In this document: in pieces, positions 49,201 to 59,639 of the stretch
Layout: each line of letters begins with the position of its first letter
How positions within the stretch are numbered: the first letter of the stretch is position 1
Source of the DNA: Mytilus edulis
Lineage: Eukaryota > Mollusca > Bivalvia > Mytilida > Mytilidae
Direction of reading: 5' to 3'
Length of the DNA stretch: 64,000 nucleotides
NCBI RefSeq assembly: GCF_963676685.1
Contig: NC_092356.1
Span: 19,827,750 to 19,891,749 of the forward strand
Made by a program: the position numbers and the translations under genes
Notes under the pieces: model-generated
Seen by the model: only the letters and a program-made list of their open reading frames with translations
The model's database searches: none
Told to the model about the DNA's origin: nothing

Positions 49201-51285
49201 CAACTATTGCTCAGTAACGGTGCTAAAATTAATCAGAGTGACAATGACAAATATACTCCTCTGCTCGACAGTTGTAATTATGAATATGTACAGGTAGTTG
49301 AAATATTGTTAAAATGGAAAGCAAATGTAAATAAATGTGATAAATATGGTTGGTCTCCACTACACATGGCAGCGTGTGATGGAAATACCGACCTTATCAA
49401 ACTCCTAGTTCAGCATAAGGCAAAAGTGAACAAGAAAATGAATGATGGAATGACGCCAATTTTTCTAGCTTGTACGGAAAACCATTTAGAAGCCATTAAA
49501 ATGTTGTTTAGTTATAAAGCTGACATAAAGATATGTGAGAAAAGTGGATGGAGTCCATTACATATTGCTTCTGATAACAACTATAAGGAAGTAGCTGCGT
49601 ATCTATGTGATCAAAATGATGAGGGAATAAACCTTCCGAATAAACAAGGCTCAACGCCATTACACCTAGCTTGTCAAAGAGGTAATGAAGACATAATAAC
49701 ATTGTTATTAAAACATGGTGCTTCCATTAATCAGTGCAATGAAATTGGTTTAACCCCATTTCATTTAGCTTGTTTTAATGGAAATACAAATATTGTACAA
49801 CTAGGAATTAAAATGGGCGCAATTGTTAATAAAGTTATCGAACATGGAAACTTACTTTTAGCTTGTAAAGGTCGGCATAATGAAACAGCTTTGGTATTAC
49901 TTGAAAATGGCGCCGAAGTAAACAATCATGATGAAGATGCTCGAAATTCACTATTCATTGCTGCTGAAGACGGAAATATAGATCTTATTAAAATTTTGAT
50001 GGAACATGATGCAGATGTTAACTTTCAAATGAATAATGGAATGACACCGATTTATATAGCTTGTGAAACTAATCATTTAGAAGCAGTTAAAATGTTGGTC
50101 AAAAATAAGGCTGACATAAACAAATGTGAGGAAACTGGATGGACTCCATTACATATTGCTTCGCATGCCAACCATACGGAAATAGTTGCGTATCTTTGTG
50201 AAAACAGTTCTGCAGTAATAAACCTTATTAACAAAAAAGGCGAATCACCATTACATTTGGCTTGTAGAGAAGGTAACAAAAATATTGTAGAACTACTAAT
50301 TAATGCGGGTGCAGTAGTTAATAAAGTTAACGGAACTGGAAATTCTCCATTACTTTTAGCTTGTAACGATCGACATAATGAAATAACTTTAGTATTACTT
50401 GAAAATGATGCAGATGTAAATTACAGCGATGAAAATGGCCGAACTTCACTTCACTCTGCCGCTGAAGATGGAAATACAAATATCATTAAAATTCTGGTGG
50501 ACCATGATGCAGATGTAAACTTCCAAATGAATAATGGAATGACACCGATTTATTTAGCTTGTGAAACTAATCATTTAGAAGCAGTCAAAATGTTGGTCAA
50601 ATATAAGGCTGACATAAACAAATGTGAGGAAACTGGATGGACTCCATTACTTATTGCTTCGCATGCCAACCATCATGAAATAGTTGCATATCTTTGTGAA
50701 AACAGTTCTGCAGAAGTAAACCATTCCAATAAATATGGTAACACACCATTGCATCTTTCTTGTCAAGAAGGTAATGAAGACACAGTAAAATTACTATTAA
50801 AACACAGTGCTTCCATTAATTATTGTGACAAGGAGGGCTTCACTCCGTTTCACGTAGCGTGTTCCGAAGGTAATTGCAATATAGTAAAACTGTTATTCAA
50901 AGATGATGCAGCAGTAAATCTCCCTGACAGAAATGGAAGAACACCTTTATATATAGCCTGTCAAACAAAATGTAATGATGTAATCGAATTGTTGCTGACA
51001 CGTGAAGTAGAAGTTAATAATGAAGCCCAAGTTGAATCTAAAGAAGGCTGGACACCTTTGCATGTTTCAGCATCCTCCGGAGATTTGCGTATTACTGAAT
51101 TGTTATTGAAAAATAATGCAACTGTAAATCTTAATGATCGAAACGGACATACACCTTTATATTACGCTACCCAAAATAAATTTGATGACATCACTGAGCT
51201 TCTTGTTAGCCATGGAGCCATTTTTAGCGACAGTGATGTACAAAACACAGAATCAAAAAGACGAAAACGATGTTCAGTTCAATGA
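36981..51285 (+). CDS. HEPN (DZIP3-like) - coiled coil - nSTAND3 NTPase - ankyrin repeat protein, intact copy
   Basis: Four exons join in frame: 36981-37203, 39096-39304, 45733-45925 and 47843-51285 (4068 nt, 1355 residues), all with GT/AG introns of phase 1, 0 and 1. The first two exons give a DZIP3-like HEPN domain with R119-x4-H124. Exon 3 gives a Glu/Lys/Gln-rich coiled coil (about 165-208). Exon 4 starts the nSTAND3 NTPase: Walker A GVPGSGKS at 248-255, Walker B LFVFDDVFG at 293-301, and VIVTCRS at 331-337. Twenty-two ankyrin repeats run from about 608 to the end, which closes with a basic KRRKR tail. There is no signal peptide or membrane segment in the spliced form, so a cytosolic protein is expected. 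By family knowledge, STAND proteins switch on ATP binding when the repeat region senses a ligand; a HEPN effector released this way could cut RNA. That role is inference. The chosen ATG lies two bases after a good acceptor, which implies an upstream non-coding exon that I could not place. Confidence 0.88.
37658..37905 (+). repeat. B-family interspersed repeat in intron 1 (unit 2)
   Basis: Counterpart of 11005-11250. Confidence 0.6.
37914..38440 (+). repeat. 500-bp direct repeat, 5' member in intron 1 (unit 2)
   Basis: Counterpart of 11260-11785; its partner is at 52997-53508. Confidence 0.7.
39096..39304 (+). CDS. exon 2 of intact gene: C-terminal half of HEPN domain with R-x4-H motif
   Basis: The exon begins after CCTTTCCAG and ends at TATG|GTAAGA (phase 0). 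It encodes LMVCLLRNLTKIAI followed by YRNQIAHSDSG; R119 and H124 (39227-39244) form the R-x4-H signature of catalytic HEPN domains. The reading frame joins exon 1 only with the split codon for D75, which supports both junctions. Confidence 0.88.
39350..39472 (-). repeat. B-family repeat, inverted, in intron 2 (unit 2)
   Basis: Counterpart of 12694-12815. Confidence 0.55.
40387..40507. repeat. 121-bp imperfect palindrome in intron 2 (unit 2)
   Basis: Counterpart of 13733-13853. Confidence 0.65.
41711..41897 (+). repeat. interspersed repeat C in intron 2 (unit 2)
   Basis: Counterpart of 15055-15240; the Helentron-like insertion begins 13 bases after it. Confidence 0.6.
41910..43804. mobile_element. 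Helentron-like non-autonomous element, unit 2 only
   Basis: Unit 1 has an uninterrupted run of 10 T at 15249-15258; in unit 2 this run is split around 1.9 kb of extra sequence. The insert starts with a hairpin (gctcacctggcc ... ggccatgtgagc), then has a tcg microsatellite (about 41958-42003). Three tandem repeats of about 500 bp follow, starting at 42021, 42521 and 43021, with a partial fourth at 43520. It ends with a small hairpin (ggctcttgagagcc) close to the 3' border. T|T insertion, terminal stem-loop, microsatellite and internal tandem repeats fit Helentron-associated elements of molluscs. I recall these ends as widespread in bivalves. There is no coding capacity. Confidence 0.65.
41958..42003. 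repeat. tcg trinucleotide microsatellite
   Basis: About 15 tcg units with one gacg interruption, inside the Helentron-like insert. Confidence 0.9.
43977..45648. mobile_element. non-autonomous CACTA (EnSpm-type) element, unit 2 only
   Basis: The 1672-bp insert begins CACTACAAACC and ends GGTTTGTAGTG. Its terminal inverted repeats are about 67 bp and nearly perfect (one indel, one substitution). A 3-bp ATT duplication flanks it (43974-43976 and 45649-45651). Unit 1 shows the empty site at about 15420 (ggatactattgccacatt). Inside the left end are five 21-bp subterminal repeats (gtctgaaccgtactcgacc type, about 44147-44265), and the right end has inverted relatives. CACTA start, 3-bp duplication and subterminal repeats are the marks of this superfamily. 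The AT-rich interior shows no transposase. Confidence 0.88.
44147..44265. repeat. subterminal 21-bp tandem repeats of the CACTA element
   Basis: Five copies of a 21-bp unit with core gtctgaaccgtactcgacc. They produce a spurious repetitive open frame on the minus strand. Confidence 0.85.
45733..45925 (+). CDS. exon 3 of intact gene: coiled-coil linker
   Basis: The exon starts after a long pyrimidine tract and CCAG, and continues the frame from exon 2 with AIEIIYPPMKTDC. The heptad-like, Lys/Glu/Gln-rich stretch EKQMEEMKQQQEELVDQ suggests a coiled coil. A strong donor (GAAT|GTAAGT) ends it at 45925 in phase 1, which fits the last exon exactly. Reading past this donor runs into a B-family interspersed repeat. 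Confidence 0.82.
45967..46125 (+). repeat. B-family repeat just after exon 3 (unit 2)
   Basis: Counterpart of 15735-15895. Confidence 0.55.
47843..51285 (+). CDS. exon 4 of intact gene: nSTAND3 NTPase and 22 ankyrin repeats
   Basis: The exon begins after CATTTCAG, completing a split Ser codon, then IQTENISDWKKKLEKFY. The nSTAND3 module follows with all its motifs. An alpha-helical, winged-helix-like stretch of about 250 residues leads to the ankyrin repeats, each with the TPLHxAxxxGxxxxxxLLLxxGAxVN pattern. Repeats 10-14 and 15-19 are a second-order duplication of 166 codons. The exon is open for 1147 codons to TGA at 51285. The same frame is also open upstream to an ATG at 47773, but the acceptor and phase fit the spliced model better. 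Confidence 0.9.
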
Positions 51286-51404
51286 GCACTTGTGCATATA
51301 AGAATTGCAAGAAATTTGAATATTGATACCTTTAACTTGGTTATATTGTTAAGTCATTATTGTTAAAATCTAAGTTGTGTTCAACTGTCCTAAATATGAA
51401 GTCG

Positions 51405-51410
51405 AATAAA
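51405..51410 (+). promoter_or_regulatory. probable polyadenylation signal of the intact gene
   Basis: AATAAA lies about 120 bases after the stop codon, in 3' flanking sequence that is also conserved in unit 1. Confidence 0.55.
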
Positions 51411-52575
51411 CGAAATGAACTGAAGTTATAACTTAGCAATAATTTGAGACCCTTACATAATTAGTGTGACTCTTATTGTTTATTTATAAAATTTGTATAT
51501 AACATAATTGCAGTTGATTCATTTTTATTTTTATCTTTGTATAGTGAACTTATAAAATTGAAAACAAAACTTTAAATTTATTTCTATAATTGTATATCAA
51601 TAGTTTAATTTGCCTTTCAAGATGATAATCAACAATTGGGTAATAAATTCATTGAACAGGTATTATGCATCGACAAAAAATCATAGTTAGTACAATTCAG
51701 TTTTTAAAGAGCGTCAAAATTGGTTATAGCTTGCTACGAATATACTTTAAAACGGTGTTATAAAGTATTGTTTTTCAAATAAAAGTGATATGCAGTTGAA
51801 ACTTTTTTTTACCTTAGCGGTTTCTCTGATAATAGTACAACAGTTCATTTTGTAGTCAAGTTGGTGTCCGTTGACATAGTCTACAATACATTTCTTATGG
51901 TGGTTATATGATACAATACCTTGGGGGTGTCGTGACATTCTTCATCTTTTTAAGATTTGAAATTGAGAATCATAATGATGTTCAACACGATTACGTATTC
52001 CTCTGACCATGAAGTTTGGAACATATTATTTTTGAGGATACGGTCGGACAAAGAAAAATGTGAACTTTCATTGTACACACAAACACAAATGTTCATCCCA
52101 TAGTGAAGGAAACGTTTTGAAATGACTGATATACTATAATTCGTCCGTCCATAACCGCTTAACGAGTTATCATGTTATTAAAGCACAGCATTATAATTGA
52201 CGAAAGAAAGCCCCTTTATAAAGATTGAAAATGTTTGGCTACTTTGTTTCGGACTTACGATACTGCTACGATTATATTTTTGTTAAGTATTTGTTACACA
52301 TCGCCATTATCTTCATTAATTCCAAAAATAATAAATGTAGGCAACTTTAAAAAAAAAATCATTGTCGTTTTATAATTGCGATACTTTTAGAAATTTCAGT
52401 CCATTTTTCAAAAGTTATGCCATGTCTTGTGTTTGCCTAAATTCATTTTCTGTGGACTAAGCACTATTGATGGAATAGTTAAATTTAACACACTCTTCCT
52501 ATTGTAATGGGAGTTTGACTGTCTTAAGATTAAAAGGCGTTTTCCAATTGTCAAGAAATAGCTTAATTTAAAAAT

Positions 52576-52878
52576 GAAGATGTGGTATGATTGCCAATGA
52601 GACAACTGTCCACAAGACACCAAAATGACACAGACATTAACAATTATAGGTCCCCATACGGCTTTCAACAATGAACAAAGCCATACCGCATAGTCAGCTA
52701 TAAAAGGCCCCGATATGACAATGTAAAACAATTCAAACGTGAAAACTAACGGCATTAATTTATATAAAAAAAAGGTAACGAATAACAAATATTTAACACA
52801 TAAACAAACGACAACCACTAAATTGCAGGCTCCTGACTCGGGACAGGCACATACATAAATATTGTGGCGGGGTTAAAC
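52576..52878 (+). repeat. A-family interspersed repeat downstream of the gene (unit 2)
   Basis: Counterpart of 23886-24195. Confidence 0.7.
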
Positions 52879-52996
52879 TTGGGTCAATTTTTCTACAAAA
52901 AAAATATATAAGATACCAGGCTGATAATTTTTAAAGCCCTTTGCGTGTTTCGTCTACAACATACGTATCAGTGACTCCTGAATACAAACAATTACA

Positions 52997-53508
52997 TACC
53001 AAACAGCCTTTTCAGTTCTACCAGTGATGTTTCCTTTAAATTGTGGGTGAAGGTATTTAATGTTTTGAGGAACGAAATATGATGAAAAAAATTGGGGGTC
53101 ACCGACTTAGTTTTGTCGATCTCAGTTTCGTGTTTTCTCGAATATTAACATGATATTTACTTGTCATCTATTAATCTTTAAAAAAATTCCTTTCTATGAA
53201 ACCTAGAATAATTCCTATTATGTTGAGCAGTAGATTTGTGTCTATCAAATACAGGTTCAAGCGTTTAAGACTCTCATTGTTTTGATCTTTAAAAATATGA
53301 TTTATTTCATTCCCTTCAACATTAAAACGTAAAATTGAAAAAACGTTTCTAGTATTAAAAAATATCTATAAATGATTTCTTTATAATAATTCCAAGAGGG
53401 AAAGTGCACTCTTCAAAATAAAGGAAAAACAGTGTAGGTCACCGACCTTTAAAAAAAATGTCAATAATTTTCATGTTTTTTTTTTCGTTCGTTTGAAGAA
53501 AAGAGTTG
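52997..53508 (+). repeat. 500-bp direct repeat, 3' member (unit 2)
   Basis: Partner of 37914-38440, without the B insertion. The two members bracket exons 2-4 of the intact gene. Confidence 0.7.
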
Positions 53509-54417
53509 TCTTTTTTCGGAACATTGAATCCGACGTCATAGTACAAGCTTTCCATGCTGGCACACTATTTGAAAAAAATCGCAAATTGGATGTTTGAATC
53601 CCACTTTTAAATTTCCAAGAAGAACAACTATATTCACCTACTTTATTATCCGGTAATACAAGAAATTAAATGAATGTATCAGTATCAGATATCGTTGTTG
53701 CCGCACAATATTAACCATCAGAAACACAATCCGTGGGAATGAAAAAAAATTGTTTGAAATAACCTTTTACGCCTGGATGGACTTCTTCATACCATTGTTT
53801 TCCCCGGCTAAGACGAACCGCAATAGAAATTATTCCATTTAGTTTGTGAATTCATTATTTCTGAATATTTAAGATATAAAAAATTAAAATTATAGGTAAA
53901 ATATTTGAATTGAAAGTGTTTGATTCTTAAATGCTATACCGCCATTTAGCCTATCATGAAATACAATCACTGTTATTACTACCTAACGTGTTTTCCGTTG
54001 AAATTGCAAAGTAGGATTTCACCAAGCAGGATCAAATACAATGAATCTAAATTGATCATTTTGGAAATTGAAACAAATAAAAGGTTGTTGTCGGTATTGA
54101 AATCGAGATTTATTTTCAATCTTTCCGGTCATTGTAGCTTAATCATTGTTAATACATGTAAAAGTTAAAATTGTATGTTGGATATTATTCTTTGAGCAAT
54201 TGTTTTTGTAATAAGTTAAATTTACAACAATTTAGTTTTAAAATCCGATTTTTTAAATTTTAATTCACTTTGCTGAGTATTAATTTTATTAATATGTTTT
54301 GCCTTACAGATAATAACCGAATGCTTGTAGAGAAAGTTTTGGTTGGCTTCCTTGCTTTGTTTGTATAAATGTTTATTCAGACTTTGTTATTAAGATTGAC
54401 ATCTTCATATATAGGTA

Positions 54418-55330
54418 CTAGAACACACCCGTGATATCGCGGGTCCGTGACTGAATTAAAGTATATAACTATGCGTGAGCCTTATTTTAGTATTGGTATT
54501 GTCATCTGATAAAGTCGTGCCGATTATAAGATACACAGTTTTCTCTGCTTTCAAATCTTTCTGTTTGAACCCGTCGACCTGGAACTTATCAGTTATTGGT
54601 AATAGTATTAGTATCGGTATTGTCAGATAAAGTCGTGCCGATTATATGATACACAGTTTTCTCTGCTTTCAAATCTTTCTGTTTGAACCCGTCGACCTGG
54701 AACTTATCAATTATTGGTAATAGTATTAGTATTGGTATTGTCGGATAAAGTCGTGCCGATTATAAGATACACAGTTTTCTCTGCTTTCAAATCTTTCTGT
54801 TTGAACCCGTCGACCTGGAACTTATCAATTATTGGTAATATTCAGGTCCTGGAATTGAGTATTTTTTAATCAACAGCATTGTCCAATAAAGTTGAATTCT
54901 TTGATTCGCTGTTTTACGTCATGCCCGCTAACAAATTGAAAACTGTACCTATACGCCTTATTTTAAGTCCAGATTTTTAGTAAAGTCTTACTGATTAAAA
55001 TACTACAATAGGTAACAATTTGACTGAATTTAGGAGTGTCAACCCTGTGATTATGACCCGTGTATATAGCAAAAGCAAATACACCGTTTGGTGGTGCGCC
55101 TGTCAGATGCGGAACGTACAGATAAGGTAATAGGTAACAGGTGAATATACTATTGGTATCGGTATCGGATTCGCCCCGGAACTTGTTAATTATTGGCATT
55201 ATTAATAATGTGGAAAACAGAAGGGTGTGGAGTGGTGTAATTTTTAATCTACACCATTGTCCTATATTAGCTATATATAAAGTTTAATTCTTTGATTATA
55301 AATTGGACCTCGTCATTTTAGTATTATAGA
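54418..55330 (-). mobile_element. non-autonomous Helitron, unit 2 only
   Basis: Read on the minus strand, the 913-bp insert starts TCTATAATAC and ends GTGTTCTAG, inserted between A and T. A near-perfect hairpin (cccgcgatatcacggg) sits about 10 bases before the CTAG end. Unit 1 has the intact target at about 25898 (ataggtatgtacacc). These are the classical Helitron ends. Three tandem 118-bp repeats (gataaagtcgtgccgatta at 54508, 54626 and 54744) fill the 3' half. No Rep/helicase is encoded. Confidence 0.9.
54490..54840. repeat. three 118-bp tandem repeats inside the Helitron
   Basis: Near-identical units, each with gttttctctgctttcaaatc and gaacccgtcgacctggaac. Confidence 0.92.
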
Positions 55331-56160
55331 TGTACACCTGTTTATATGATATTAGAATTCAATTGGACGTTATCCCAATTTAATTTTAAAAATTATACAA
55401 ACAAAGCAAAGAAGTTAATCAAGGTGTTGCTCTATATGTATTAGGAAATTAGCTGTAAGCTTCAGTGAGATCATGCGAAATATCTATTATTTCTTCTTAA
55501 GACAATTTGAAATGAAACAATTGACAAACGACAATGAACCTTTGTCACATGTTTGTCATAATTTTATTTTTAGTATTATTTTTTTTATTTTTTTGAATAA
55601 GCAGTGCAAATAACTTATAATTTTATTGCACGATCGGACATTATTTTACGAAAACAATCAAGAAATAAGTTAATCTTTTAAACATGCATACGTTAACAAT
55701 ATATCGAAACCTCTAGAAATTATTGTTTGTCGGCCTAATCTTCTGAATACGCAATTTAGGAAATCACATAAGTTCAAATTATAAGCGAAGATATTAAAAT
55801 ATACCAGTGTAAAGTAACACAGGCGTACGAGATTTTGGATGATTTAAAAAAAAATACATGTACATGCAGTAAACCTAGAGTATATACTGGTCATATATGG
55901 ATATAAACAGTGTTCCCTTATGTTTTCTTATGGTTTAAAATAGTTTTGGTCATATTGTTCGATAACTTCGTTATGACACGAGAAAGAAAAAGATAGACTT
56001 CGTTGTTGGCAAGTACAACAGATGTGTGGCATATAAATACTCGGCAAGAACAGATAATAATCCATTGTTTTACGTTTTTAGTGATCTTATTGGGGTGCTT
56101 TAAAATAATTCATAACATATGTACAACTGGCTAAAAAATATGATATGATATATAAAACAA

Positions 56161-56360
56161 GAAAGTGTCCATAGTACACGGATGCCCCAATCGCATTATT
56201 CCTTTCTATGTTCAGTGGACCGTAAACTTGTAGTCAAAACTCTAATTTGGCATTATAATTAGAAGGACCATATCATGTATTAAGTTTTAAGTAGGTAGGC
56301 CTTCAACTTTATCAAAATATTATGCACATAAATAGGACATAATAAATGGTGCATAAAAAT
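56161..56360. repeat. abundant mussel interspersed repeat, internally deleted (unit 3)
   Basis: The same element as at 310-605, but the stretch with the gcgggacag...gacg motif is missing, leaving a direct jump at about 56323. Confidence 0.55.
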
Positions 56361-56399
56361 ATAATTTACCTGTACAAGATCGGCCCAAATGAAAGACAA

Positions 56400-57755
56400 A
56401 ATCTAACAAACAAGAAAATAGATACTTTAGAGACAGTTCCGAAATAAAAGTTGAGGAAGTCACAGCAATTTTCCATTCCATGTTACAGAAAGAAGACATT
56501 CTATAAGATTTAAATGATAAAATTATGGAAGTCAGCTCGGATGAAGACGCGGTTGATGAAATGCAGCAAATAGATGAGTATATGTTCGATAAAGATTGAA
56601 CACTCCGTCAAATAAGAAAACTCATGCAATCCTCACAGTCAAAAAGTCATAATTTACCCATTAATATTACCGTTTTCAAGCTAGTTATGTTCTCCCGTTG
56701 ATATACCAATACATACCATGAATTCACATATATGCAATAGTGTACCTGCAAGCGACTGCCCTCAATTGCACCCAATTGTTTCACGACGACATCTGATGTA
56801 CAATCAAATACATCATCGTTTTATACTAGTAACCCGCTATATCAGAGATTGTCCCTACAACGAACCCGGTTAAGTACATTCCAAGTTGACATTCATCTTC
56901 TACCGCAAAAAATCAGCACCATAAATTACCATAGTTGAAATTATCCTACTTTTGGCGAGAGTATTTTAAATTGGAAATCATTTTGCGATTGATATGGGAC
57001 ATTTATTCACACAAATCCAACAATCAGCGATGTACAAAAGTTTAACTACTTAAAGTCCCTCCTACAAAAAGAAGTATTGCACACCATATCATGTTTTTCT
57101 ATTACAAACACTTGCTACGGCAAAGCTATTTCGTTGTAACAAGAGAGGTATGGACAGATACATACTATTATACAAACATTCCGGCAAGCTCTACTTGATA
57201 TTTAGCCGCTGATATATTCTTTATTAAACCTCCGCAATTATTATGACAAAACTGAAACTTACGTAATATAGAGTCACTAACTGGTGACACTTATAGTGCG
57301 ATAGTCGTACCAGTTATTCTGAACAAGTTGCCAGCAGAAATACGCCAAAACTTAGCTAGGGAACATAGGTAAACAAACTGGACCCTAAATAGATTACACA
57401 AAGCAATTTTATACGAGTTAGTTATCATGGAAGCCTGAAAAGTACCTCAAAAAGTAGATTCGCATCCGCTACATTCTTGACCATTGCAAAATTACGTACA
57501 CAAACAGTATTCAACAAGAAAGAAAGGTCGTACTCGAATAAAAAGATAAACACAAAGCAATGCGCATTTTGTCTTTGCATTACATACCACATCATCCAGT
57601 GGAGAAGAATTCAGTCATGACGCCTCTCAGGATCGGAGAAGATTGTAGTTGCAAACAAACACCAGATAGTGCTATTTCGAATGACTGCTAAATGAAAGTA
57701 TCGCCAACATTAAATAAGTCACCACCATAACTACTCAGATTCGTACATGTATAAG
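56400..57755 (+). mobile_element. decayed BEL/Pao-type fragment (unit 3, gag part only)
   Basis: The gag-like remnant is present with the same decay. The reverse-transcriptase-like part is missing because unit 3 jumps at 57755. Confidence 0.55.
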
Positions 57756-57865
57756 TTTTCTTATCAAAAATTGAAACGTAAAAGTAAAATAATAAATTAA
57801 AAACAACAATTTGTGTACGTTTTTTACTAATTCATGGAACCAACTAGTAATCATTATTTTTTAGA

Positions 57866-58088
57866 ATGGCATCAGCAGTACCAGCATTATTAATAGAGGA
57901 AACAAATTTTCTTAGAGTCGCCAACTTAGTTATAAGACTTTCACCTAAGGCTGTTAGAAATCTTTTCAATAGAGAATGTAATCCTACTATACTGAAATCA
58001 GTTTTCTCAAAAAACTGGACGAAACTAGATAGGCTGAAAAATAAATATGTCATAACACAGAGGCAATGGACATTATTGTTTCCTCCAG
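57866..58088 (+). pseudogene. exon 1 of the third HEPN paralogue (open)
   Basis: The ATG lies two bases after TTTTTTAG, the same arrangement as in both unit copies. The reading frame is open and continues past the donor to 58189. The HEPN N-terminal half is complete, with FSKNWTKLDRLKNK in place of LSKNRIKLDKLKKK. Confidence 0.8.
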
Positions 58089-58189
58089 GTGATTATGGTT
58101 ACTTTTATTGTGTATCCGTTATATTAAAATTACACATTTGGTATAAACCAAATATTCCGGAAGAAACAATTGCTTTCCTATTTGTGTAA

Positions 58190-59635
58190 TCACAAGGTTT
58201 TTTGATTATTGTTTTGATTTTTTCTACATGTTTAATGAGAGAAAAATTATTTGACAAATTGTGAAACACAATGGAAACAATCAAAAATGTACCTTCACAA
58301 CATGTATGCACGTTTCGGCAATAAAGTTAATCGACAGGTTTTGTGAAATCTTATGGGCACTAATTTTTTTTAATTGATACCTTTGACAACACTTTACGTT
58401 ATGTTTATACTATTCTTTTCGTTAAAAAATAAAAACACGACGTTATAAAGTTGATGCGTCCGAAGAGCTTTTCTGGATCAATCTTCATCATGAACGCTCA
58501 AAACCGAATATTTGACAGCCGAGGATAAATAATTGAGAACTCTGAATAAATTGCCGAAATATACCAATATGTACTTACTATAAAAAAAAATATGAATAAC
58601 AATAACTGTTTTTTTCCTCAATTTCGATATTTCTGTTATGCAAGACAAAAGGGACGATTTTTCCTACCTTGTAGTTATGTTTTTCTCATTTAGTTTTTGT
58701 CGTTCCTTCTGTACCGTCATCCGTTGTTTATAAATCTGTACTCATTCGCTAAGCCATGTCTGTTGTGACGTGCTTTTTTTTTTTATTTCAAACAGCGAAT
58801 TCTATGTCTTACTAAAATATTGTTAAGTCAGGGATTTTATTACCAGAAGTTACTTACATACATCTTCTCTAGATACAAAGATTTGGGTTGGAAATCGGAC
58901 TTGCATTGTACCTGTTGCAGAATTATTTAAAACCAAGCACATCCGTATTGTTAGTAAGGTGTTTGTTTTACTTAGCCCGGAAATTTAGATACGATCCGGG
59001 TAAACTTATAAATCCCTTTTTCATTAGAAAAATTAAAACCATACCAAATATTATTGTTATACACACATACACCTTTACAGTTATACACAATATGTCGACA
59101 CCTATATCTGGAATTATACATTGGCCTGTTTTTCTCTGACAGTTAATGACGTCTTTATACAGAATCTGGTGGATGTCGTATATGTACTGATTGATATAAC
59201 AGTCTTAGATACATGGTACTATCATTAGTTGTTAATCTCTTTGTAGTTAATTGCTACCTCAGTTTTATATTAATAAGAATTAAAATGTGCTTTGTTATTA
59301 AATGCAATATCAGTATTTAGTTCAAATATATAATCTTAAATTAATCCTAATTCTATCTTATTCATTCTTATGTGACGTCATTTTTCATTTTTTGATGCTC
59401 TGTTTTACTAATTCAAATGACGTCATTTTTTCGTCATTTTTCAGTTTCAAATAGGACGTCACTTGGCGTAGAGGTTTAAACGTATTCGGATGTGTCTACT
59501 TTTGTGTTTCAAATGTCTGGTTATGTAAATGTATTTCAGTTGTTTCCTGTAATTAGTTAATACTTCAGCCTTATCATGTACATCTTTTGAATATTCATTT
59601 TATTAAATTTACTGTTTGCAAAAGTATAAATTACT
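58190..59635. other. intron-like sequence of the third HEPN paralogue
   Basis: I see no gene. Several tgacgtcattttt motifs lie at about 59370-59460. An 83-codon open frame at 58888-59139 has no recognisable domain. Confidence 0.4.
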
Positions 59636-59639
59636 CTAA

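Larger units (their letters stand above)
26400..55845 (+). repeat. tandem unit 2 of the large duplication
   Basis: This is a second, near-identical copy of 1-26399 in the same orientation. Its 29.4-kb length against 26.4 kb for unit 1 is explained mainly by three insertions absent from unit 1 (41910-43804, 43977-45648 and 54418-55330), partly offset by two insertions found only in unit 1. This unit carries the open copy of the HEPN-nSTAND3-ankyrin gene. Confidence 0.95.
55846..57850 (+). repeat. truncated tandem unit 3
   Basis: The sequence restarts the unit (poly-A, then tacatgtacatgcag) and follows units 1 and 2 to about 57755. There it jumps about 1.25 kb ahead, resuming with sequence matching about 3146-3237 of unit 1, and similarity stops near 57850 at aactagtaa. 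It shares the small alleles of unit 2 (for example the block before the gag zinc-finger region that unit 1 lacks), so it is closer to unit 2. It also has its own deletion near 56323, inside the first interspersed repeat. It contains no exon of the unit gene. Confidence 0.9.

Noticed and set aside
47773-51285. A single-exon gene of 1170 codons starting at the ATG at 47773
   Set aside because: The acceptor at 47841-47842 continues the frame and phase of exon 3 exactly, and family members carry HEPN in front of nSTAND3. The first 23 codons are most likely intron.
54490-54840. CRISPR-like regularly spaced repeats
   Set aside because: The repeats are contiguous 118-bp tandem units within a Helitron in a eukaryotic genome, with no spacers or cas genes.
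58888-59139. Hydrophobic open frame of 83 codons
   Set aside because: No recognised domain, no second copy in the window to test constraint, and typical of chance frames in AT-rich intron.
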